Below, piece by piece: positions 55,656 through 64,000 of a stretch of DNA of 64,000 bases; position 1 is the first letter of the stretch, and each line of letters opens with the position of its first letter. The position numbers and the translations under genes were made by a program. The notes below the pieces were generated by a model. That model worked only from the letters and a program-made list of their open reading frames with translations. It ran no database searches and was not told the origin of the DNA. Source of the DNA: Pyronema omphalodes (lineage: Eukaryota > Ascomycota > Pezizomycetes > Pezizales > Pyronemataceae). Location of the stretch: assembly GCA_024516155.1 (NCBI GenBank), contig JAJJXM010000016.1, positions 434,001 to 498,000 on the forward strand, given 5' to 3'.

Positions 55656-57647
55656 TGGTCATAATTCTAATAACCACACATTATCCATATCCTCTCATCT
55701 TTGTAATAGCATGTGGTGTAGTGCATTTTTGAGACAACCAGATCCTTCAAATTTTTATTTTGCCCTGTGGATTTGTGGTTTCAAATTTGTAATTTTTCCT
55801 TGGTACCGATTGGTATCAACTCGGCAAGTTATTTTAATCATGGCCTCAGCCAGAAGAAATGCCAGAACACACAAAACCGGTCCTCCAGTCAGAGGAGCGG
55901 CTACGATCTTCGTGATCATAATATAAAATAATAATGCCGCAAAAGGAACATGGTGTGATGATTATGAAATCGTATTGCCGGATTATGAAGCGTGTCGCTA
56001 TATCTGAACATTCAGATATTGATTAGTTCCCAATGAGATAGAAGAAAAACTGGAGATAATACTGTATTCGAGCTAGACATACCAACGGCACAGAAAGCCT
56101 CGGTATTGGCTGTATTCGGTGATGGAGAGCCGCGGTCTTTGGATATTGTCGATGGACAGTAGCACCTCGGTGTTCCATCTATCTCACACACGTGACTCGG
56201 AAGTTGATAAAAGATGCCACACAAACCCACAAGACGCTCGAGGTAAGCGAAAGCCATGGCAAGATAGGGTGGATTCATAGCATTTGCTTCAGAAACCCAG
56301 AGCCTTCTACTGAATTCAGAATAGGACGACTGAGGGCCAGACACAAGTGCTCGGGTAAGTTTTCTCCAGGAAGGAAAAAATCGGGCATTCTGTGTAGGCA
56401 TGGTACTACAATTTCCGGTCAGAATTTCTGTCAAAGTAACACCAGGTAAGACCCTGATAAGCTACGGGAAAGAAAACTCACAGGCGGCGATTCTGTATTG
56501 AAGCCCACAGTGCTTATGATTGTGCCGCAGCGGAGGTCACCGAAACCAGGGAAACCAAAACAAATTTTAGGTATCCGAATCCGAATCGGACAGATATCTT
56601 TCTTATTCAGACCTTTAGCATTATCCGTGCGGTTGTGATGTGAAATGCTTGAAGACTTCAGAACAAGGAACGAAAAAACTAAAGTCGGATAATGCATTGC
56701 GTTTTACTCTGTGTTTATTTTTCCGTGTATCGTTACTAATTTGCATTGTGGAAACTAGTGGTTAGCAGTGAATCACAGAAGCTGAGGGATTTGAAGATGC
56801 AGCACATACTGATATATTCCGAAACATCTGATTTGAGGTTACTGTAGTGATAAAAGTCAAAGGCGATAAAATATGCCACACAAATCATCTCTGCGAAAAC
56901 AAGATGGTTAGGATTAGCTTCAAGAGCCTGGGGAGACTAGAAGATGTAGTACGTAATAAGTGTGTTGATAATGCTGAGATAATTTCGAGGGAGAGTACGG
57001 GATACTTGGAGGAGACAAAGATGTCGTAATAGGAGTTGGCATAGAATAAAGGGGGGTTCGGGTAATGATTAATTTTATCGAAGGAAGTTTCTCGTTGTAG
57101 AATTTTTGTATCCCATGGTGAGATTAGAAGGATGGAAGATGAGATGGTTGGATTTGTTGCTGGGTGGATGAAGTGAAGTAGCTATATACCAGACAATCGG
57201 GGATCGGGGAAATTAGTACGGATGGAGGCTGATAGAGAGACCACGACAGCGTTAACGGTCTGTGGATGACGGAGACTAGAAAATAGAAATCACGATAGCG
57301 CTGATGATCTCGGGATGATGGAGGGTGGCGGTTCTGTCGGTATCTCATGCACAATCAACAATTTTGAGTGAAGTCTAAATATGGAGCACCATAGCAAAGA
57401 ATCACAATTCCATTCCAATTTCTCCCAACCCCATAAAATGGTTAAACAGTAAACAAAAAAATACATACGCGCCTTGAACATAGAACATAGGTATCATCCT
57501 CGTTAAACACCGGCTAAAGCCTAGCAAAATCCAATATAAAACCCGTGGTGCATGCACCCCACAAATAAACAAAACGCAACTCCATATACAATACCTCATT
57601 TTCCACAACCTCCTTCTCGCTGAACCCATAATTCTCGGATGCTTCTT
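55656..57647. other. 2-kb intergenic region, one weak gene candidate
   Basis: A minus-strand two-exon candidate spans about 56697-56012 (junction GTGAGT near 56482 to TTTGACAG near 56433, phase not closing cleanly). The second frame includes YSEFSRRLWVSEANAMNPPY then LAMAFAYLERL, faintly like a cyclin-box helix. I do not call it a gene. The remainder (56700-57647) holds nothing I recognise. Confidence 0.25.
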
Positions 57648-60600
57648 CTAGATATCGATTCCCGCCGTCCTCCTCTTCCTAATCGGTAGTTCGTCGCCTC
57701 TGCCCGCCATTCTCGCAGCTTCAATCCTGCTTCGGAGCTCCTTCGATACGGCCCAGTTCTCCTTGAAGTTCCTGATACGTATGGTGGCGATGACAGCTTT
57801 GATAACCGATCTCAAGGCAGGGCGTTTCTCGCGGTGGTATCTATCAGGGAAGATACCCATTTGTTCGATAAGCTGAAGGTTTGCCTCATTACTAATGAAT
57901 AGTTAGCATATAATAATCCATATACGCAACCTCTAACGGGGATCCCAGGGATAGAGTAACAACAACTCACCAAGTGGAATAAAGCTGAATTTGCATCAAA
58001 AAGAAATTCTTGCTAAAAGCCAGATCGGATCTAAAGGTAGCCTCTCTCTGTGCTTTGGCCTTAAGATACTTGATCTGCTGAGCAAGACCTCTAATCTCCT
58101 GCAGATGTCGCTGTTCGGCTTGTTGTATCTTATTTTCCGCCTCCTGATCCTCCCTAGATGAGACACCTCCTCTACCGGCATTAATATTTCCATTGCGTTC
58201 GTTTAACCGGACTCGTTGCCTTATTGCTCGTCGTTCTTCATCCCATGCTTTCTGCATTCCTTCGTTCTTCTCTACCGCACGCTGATATTTACGTGATAAC
58301 CTATCCAGCTCAGCCCTTGTAGTAGTTGCACCACCTTCCGCGAGTTGCTTCTCATTTTTAACAGCCTTAAGCTGCTGCTCGAGGTCTCTCTCATGCTTTC
58401 GTCGGGTACGGATCTCTTCATCTCTCACTCTAACCTGCTCCTTTAGCTGCTCCATCTCGAAGTTCGTAGCCTTAATCTTGTCCTGCAAAGCCTCAGTATC
58501 CGCCTGGCTCTGGGCGGTATGCTCAGCATTCTTCATCTCCTTCTCGAACTTCATTTCCTCCAGCTGTCTTTCCAATCCGTAAATCTTCTTCCGTAACTCA
58601 GCGATGGTTCCAGTGGCGTCACGGTTCTTCTGCATCAACCCCTTCTGGGCTTCTCTAAGATCCGCCATCTCCTGTTCCAGAAGCTTGATCTCATGGCCGA
58701 GTTCCTGGTTTTGAGATTTTTGTTCGGCGAGTTTGCGTTCGCTGGTTTTCGACTGTAATCTATGGTCCCGGAGCTGTTCTTGTGCTGTGGAAAGCTGTTT
58801 CCGGAGTTCTTCTTCAAGGGCGGATTTTCCGTGGGGAGAAGAAATCAAGGATGACTGCGCCAAAGCAGCGGCATTTCGAGCATCGGAAAGTTCCTGCTCG
58901 ATGCGTACGAGCTTGGCACGGAGGTCTCGATGCTCCTTTCTTGCGGCGGCTTCCTTTTGTTGTAATTCTTGTTCTCGCTGTTTAGAGTCTTCCAGTCTTC
59001 CTCTCAAGATACTCAACTCAGTTTCCGCATTGGAGTCATGAGAACCCTGTTTTACGAGCTCATCGATTCTGGCTTCAAGACGAGCGATTGTCTGCTTGGT
59101 CTTTGTCTGCTCCCTATCTTTTCCATCGGTGATTTTCTTGAGCTCCTGGGAGAGGGTCCAGGCTTTCTCTTCCTGTTCTTTGGCGGCTTCTAAGGCGGCT
59201 TCTAACTCGCTTTCTAGCTCGTCGATTTTTCCTTCTAGAAGATCACGTTCCTCTGTTGCATGCTGAATTTCTATTTCAAGCTTTGATTTGGCTTTACGGA
59301 GCTCTAACTTTTCGGAGTCAAGGCCCTTAGAGATACCGGGACGGTTAGGGGCTAGCGCGAGCTTCGACTTAAGCTCGTCTCTTTCGATTTCGATATCGGC
59401 GGCGGAAGATTGTAAAGTAGTCAGTTGGATTTGAACATCGGCTAGCTTGTCTTGAACAGTTTTTTTTTCGCGTTTAGCGTTTTCGAGACGGTTGGTAAGT
59501 TCGCGGACTTCGAGCTCGAGTTGTTTTCGGTTGCCAGCATCCATGGTGATATCGCCTTGGAAAGTTTTGATCTCGGCCTTTGCTCTGGCTTGTTGGTTCT
59601 CAAGCCTAGTTACTTCGAGTTTGGCTTCATTCAACTTCTTCCTCAAGTCCGTGGCTTCAGATTTCGCAGCTTCCACTTGTTTCCTGGCGGTTTGCTGCTC
59701 CTCGTCATGCTGTGCAGAAAGCAGCTCAACTTCATCATTAAGGGCTTGAATCTGTTCCTGTAGCTGACGTTCTGTTTTCTTAGCCTGTCTTACCTCCTCC
59801 TTAGCAGCATTAAGCTCCGTGACTTTGTTATCCAGGAACCTCTTCCGTTCCTCGACATCGTGTTGAAGCTCCTTGATTTGGCGTTCCAGGCCATCTTCGG
59901 CCATTTTATGTCTAGCTGTCTCATTGCGGAGGGCTTCGGCCAGCCTGGCTTCCTTGCCAGCCAAGTCGAATTCAGCTTCCTGGAGCGATTGCAACGTCTT
60001 CTGGAGTCCTTCGGCGGCTTCCTCGGATCGCTCCAATCGCGCCTCAAGTTGTCGCTTCTCGGATAACCACGCCTGGAAATCTTCCTCATGCTGCGCTTCG
60101 TATTCCCGTAGCTTATCTTCATAGTTCTGAATCTCATCCTCCAATCCCAGCTTTTCACTCTCCCATTGTTGTCGGAGGGTTCGCTCAATCTGCTGTGTCT
60201 GCTCGCGTTCTCTTTGAAGACTAGAAGATGCTTCCTGTAGGTTCATCTTAAGGGTATTAATACCCTGTTGTAGCTCTTGAGATTCCCTAGTTAAAGCATC
60301 ATGTCGTTGTCTCAGGAGGTCCTTTTCAGAGGAAATAACATTCAGTTCTCCTCTAACTTTCTTCAACTCCATCTCAATGTCATTACGCTGCATAACTGCA
60401 GTTTCCTTCTCATGTTTGAGGCGGTTAGACTCCTCCTGAAGCTCCATGACTGTGCGTTCCAGCCCTCCACGAGACTTGGTAAAGGACTCCTTTTCCTTGG
60501 TGAGCCAAGTTAGCTGCTCCTGCATTTGTCGGGCTCTGAGTTCGATATCAGCCTTGGCACGCTCGACCTTATCCTTCTCCTCTCTCAGGGTATTGATCTG

Positions 60601-63026
60601 ATTCTGCAATCCCTTCATATGCTGTTCCAGTCCACCTCTAGCTTGGGTAACATTCTCTCTCTCCAACTGGATGCGATTAATTTCATCCTGATGGACTCGA
60701 ATTTGGTTTTCCAGCTCCTGAAGCTTTTTAATACCAAGTGAGTTCTCCTGTCGTAACCGGTTGATCTCATTCTCCATCTCCTGTCTTTGTTTCTGGCTTA
60801 TAACGCCCTCATGACGAAGCTTATTAACCTCAACCTCCATTTCCTGGCGGGCTTTGGCATTAGCTTCTTTATCGGCTTTCATGCGGGCGTATTCATCCTG
60901 TGCTCTAGCCACTCTTGCATCCAGGTCTGCCTTAGATTTTGCAATTGCATCTTTTTCAGATTTGAGCTGGTTAATCTCCTGTTCCATTTCTCTTGCTTCT
61001 TGATCAAAGTCGCCATTCAGGGATTCTAATCTCTTTTGCAAGCGTTGGTTTTCGTCAACCTTGTCTTGGTATTGCAATTCGAGATCGTCATGTTGAGCCT
61101 TTAGATCATCTAGTTCGTGGCGTAGATTTTGCAGCTCTTGTCCCTCGGCCTGTAAACGGCCTTTGTAGGAGAAGGATTTGTTCAAGGCATCGTCGCGAAG
61201 TCGGTCGAGGTCTTCTTTGAGCTTGGTGTTGTTGGTGGTGAGTTGCGTGTTTTGATTCTCGAGACGTTGCATAGAATGTGACATTTCTTCGAATTTGGCC
61301 TCGGCTTGGCGCTTGATGTCGGTGACGGACTGGAAATTGTGTTAGCAATCGGAGTCAATCATGAGATATCGTTCGGAAGAGAGGGAGTCGAGTGGTAGGA
61401 AGAGAAGTTTGGGAATAAAAGGTTCGGGACAAAGATTAAAGCCTGATTGATATCAAGCTTTCTCCTTCTTCTCCAGTAGAAAGCAAAAATCAAACCTACC
61501 CTCTCCATTTCCTTTATCCTCGCCTCAGCCTGTTGCAAAAGCAAATCCTTCTGTTGAATAACCTGATCCCTTTGCTGCAATGCCATATCCCTCTGCTGAA
61601 TCGCGTGGTCTTTCTCCTGCAACGCAGCATCTCTCTCCCTAATTCCCTGGTCCCTTTCCTGTACCATCCTCTCCCTCTCCTTGATCTCCATATCCTTCTC
61701 CCTAATAACCCTTTCCCTCTCCAAAATAACCTTATCCCTATCCCCTTCGCCAGCTTCCTGTATCTCCTCCAACTCCCTTACCCTCTCCTCCAATTCCTCA
61801 CATTCCTGTTCCAATTCCTTGACCCTTTTCCTGCCCTCCTGTTCCACCTCCTCAATCTGATTCTGGTGCCCATCAATCTCCCTCTCCTTTTCCCTTAGCT
61901 CAGCCTCCAGATCACCTTTCTCATCCTCTAGCTTTTCCACTTCCTTCCGTAGCTTCTCCAACTCCTCTTCATTCCCTCCATCAATTTCCATCCTATGTTT
62001 CATCTTCTCTTCATTTGCTCGTAGTTCATCAATATCGTCAAGAGCTTGATCAAGGTCCGCTTGAACCGTTTTCAATTTTTGTTGTAGCTCTTCCCTCAGC
62101 CTTGCCTCTTCTTCCGAGCGACGAGCAGAGGCGTAATCACTATCTGAAGCTTTACCGGAAGACATCATATCGGCGCGCATTTTCTCGATAGCTTTTTCCG
62201 CTTCCTTGAGTTGTTTCCTACATCTTTGTAACTCGGCCTTAAGTGTAGCTCTTTCGACTTTAATCTCGACGTTCTAATTCAGAAAAAAAATGAAAATCCG
62301 GTTAGCATTTTTTCCGAAACTCTCAAAGCAGCAATTCAACCAAAAGAAAAGAAGAAGAAGAAGAAGAAGAAAAGAAAGGCAAAAAAATCTCAATCGCACA
62401 TCACCAACCTCTTTCAAAGCAGCCTCATTCCACTCGGGTCCCAATTTCTCTAACCTCTCATTCAAAAAAAAAACTTTCAACTTCAAGGAAAAGTTTTCTT
62501 TCTTAATATCATCAATAACCTTCTCCTGTTCCCTCAGGGTCATTAACCCATCGCCACCCAGCTGCGCATTTCCACCACTCAATTTCCCAATCGGCGTACC
62601 CTGTGAAACATCATCCGGTAACTGAGTTGTAGCCTCCTCTCTAAAACTAGTAGTATCACCATCATCACTACCATGTGGTAGTATAGGACTTGACCCCAAC
62701 TTAGCGCCGGGCTTAAGAAAATCCGGCACAGGAATTCCTCCCCCAGCAGCACCAAAAGATCCCTTAATATTACTCCTATGAACCGACTTCAACAACGGAG
62801 TAAATTCATTCCGGACATTGGTACGTTTGGATATTAAAGGAGTGATAGGTTTTGTAGTTCTGCCGGTGGGATTTCGTAGGTTACCAACCCCGGCTCCCCC
62901 TCGTCCTATACGGGCGTCTAAGCCGGGTGATTGGAAACTTTCCATCATCGTGCCGAAATCGGGATTGCTGTCTTGGTCCGGAAAGGTGGTGTCCTCGCCG
63001 CCCCGGGGGGAGGGGAGATAGGCCAT
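57648..63026 (-). CDS. PCP1: Pericentrin-like spindle pole body coiled-coil protein (CM1 + PACT; Pcp1/PcpA type)
   Basis: Minus-strand exons 63026-62409, 62273-61500, 61329-57971 and 57891-57648 give 1,664 residues, longer than fission-yeast Pcp1 (1,208). Such proteins anchor gamma-tubulin complexes at the spindle pole body. Residues 1-160 are disordered (Gly/Pro/Ser/Thr). Residues about 162-222 are the CM1/Cnn_1N motif (MTLREQEKVIDDIKKENFSL, KVFFLNERLEKLG), the gamma-TuRC binding site. About 230-1535 is nearly uninterrupted coiled coil; residues about 395-460 include runs such as QQRDMALQQRDQVIQQKD, near-heptad repeats. The C-terminus (about 1538-1630) is a PACT domain: RHLQEIRGLAQQIKYLKAKA, FFLMQIQLY, EANLQLIEQMGI, KRPALRSVIKAVIATIR. 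CM1 with PACT points to Pcp1/PcpA rather than Mto1/ApsB. Start chosen at GCAATGGCC; an upstream in-frame ATG (63290) gives an implausible His/Tyr/Ala-repeat leader. Confidence 0.95.
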
Positions 63027-64000
63027 TGCGGCGGTGGGGATTGGGGTGGTGGGGTTCCGATGTTGGTGGTGGTGGCGGTGGTTGTGGTGGGGGGGGGGGG
63101 GTGTGTAGGCGTCGGCGTCGGCGTCGGCGTAGGTGCGGGTGTATGCGTGCGTGTAGGCGTACGTGCAGGCGGGGTTGTGCTTCGTGCTTCGTGCTTCTTG
63201 CTTCGTATTTCGTATTTCGTATTTCGTTATTCGTCTCTCAATATCCTCTATCCCCAGCTTCCGCAAATTCCGCAACCTCCCAACTTCCAATCTCCACTAA
63301 AATTATAAGCTTCTAAACTAAGGAATGAAATTTTCCAGGACAAAAAGTTTCAGGTAGTCGTGGTTGTAGTTATGGTTGGCGGCATCAAGAGTCGCGACTT
63401 GGGTTGGTCGAGGTTTTGCGGGGGCGCGCGAGGTTGCGGGGCGCGTTGCTTTCGTGGTGTTTGGTGTTTGGTGTTTGTTTATGCCTGTGTGCTGCTGCTG
63501 GCGGCTCGGCGTTGGCGTTGGCGTTGGCGTGGTGGATAATGTAAATGGAGACTCGAGGTGATCTGCGCGCGACGCGACTGGTGGACCCTTGGAGCTGGGT
63601 GCTGGGTGCACTGCGAGCCTGAGGAGCCCTGGCCGGATGTTTCGACAGCCCGCGCAACTGGCAATTGGTAACAGGAGATTATACACTGGCAACTATGCTC
63701 GGGTAACTAAAGACAGAAGAATTATTTTTTGATAAACTTTTATTGTCATTAATTTCCCTTCGGCTTTACAAGAGTTTCAGACACGGGGTGGGAATGGTGG
63801 GAGGAGAGGCGGGAATATATGTTGCCATACACTATGGAAAACTAGATGAACGAATAATGAATTGATATTTTTACCGCGCCATATATAGAATCTTAAATAT
63901 ATTCCACGTTATACATAATCCACGAAACCAGGGTTAATATTCATCAATTAATTCAGGTCTAAATATCTATACAGAATTTAGGAGCATAGATGAGATGACA
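63027..64000. other. Upstream region of the pericentrin-like gene
   Basis: No gene. Contains GGTGGT and G13 (63089-63101), GGCGTC x4 (63110-63128), TTCGTATTTCG-type repeats (63195-63225) and GTTGGCGTTGGCG (63512-63530). The last 280 bp are AT-rich with nothing recognised. Confidence 0.5.

Noticed and set aside
56012..56697. Cyclin-like two-exon gene on the minus strand
   Set aside because: Similarity is faint, the splice phase does not close, and there is no clear start.
63027..63290. 88-residue N-terminal extension of the pericentrin-like protein
   Set aside because: Tyr/Ala/His repeat translation of simple DNA repeats; the ATG at 63026 has a better context.

Overview
The window looks like nuclear DNA of a filamentous ascomycete (Pezizomycotina). 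Genes carry short introns of about 45-180 nt with GTRNGT donors, CTAAC-type branch points and YAG acceptors. The gene set (mitochondrial aconitase, Cdc9-type DNA ligase, Gga adaptor, Kha1 K+/H+ antiporter, Rbd2 rhomboid, Pcp1/PcpA spindle-pole protein, fungal CorA-like membrane protein, secreted Cu-only SOD) is typical of that group. The class is not fixed by what I can see. Every multi-exon model below was checked for reading-frame closure across its splice sites.

Layout. 1-2.5 kb: aconitase, entering from the left edge. 3-6.2 kb: a possible small membrane protein, tRNA-Asn(GTT), and a 143-bp Tc1/mariner-type MITE. 6.2-10.1 kb: a CorA-like two-TM protein with one frameshift and a GC-AG intron, followed within 41 bp by a disordered protein, possibly the tail of the same gene. 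10.1-16 kb: gene-poor, with a 14-copy minisatellite. 16-18.5 kb: a secreted Cu-only SOD and a hypothetical protein, convergent. 18.5-26.4 kb: no convincing gene; LINE remnants, a 2-kb direct segmental duplication and simple repeats. 26.4-30.2 kb: phosphoribomutase/phosphoglucomutase and a protein tyrosine phosphatase in tandem on the minus strand. 33.4-40.4 kb: DNA ligase I and a GGA adaptor, divergent from an 885-bp shared region. 40.4-46.4 kb: gene-free, with a complete 746-bp non-autonomous hAT element flanked by an 8-bp TSD. 46.4-52.3 kb: Kha1 and Rbd2. 52.3-57.6 kb: repeats with a Ty3/gypsy integrase remnant. 57.6-63 kb: a 1,664-residue CM1 + PACT coiled-coil pericentrin-like protein.

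The housekeeping genes do not form a pathway cluster. Their order looks like ordinary ascomycete gene order interrupted by 3-8 kb repeat-rich gaps. The gaps carry striking poly(C)/poly(G) tracts, minisatellites and decayed transposons. The most interesting items are the CorA-like locus, the intact hAT and mariner MITEs, the ligase intron that carries an Ala/Glu-coding-like minisatellite, the Cu-only SOD, and the higher-order minisatellite.
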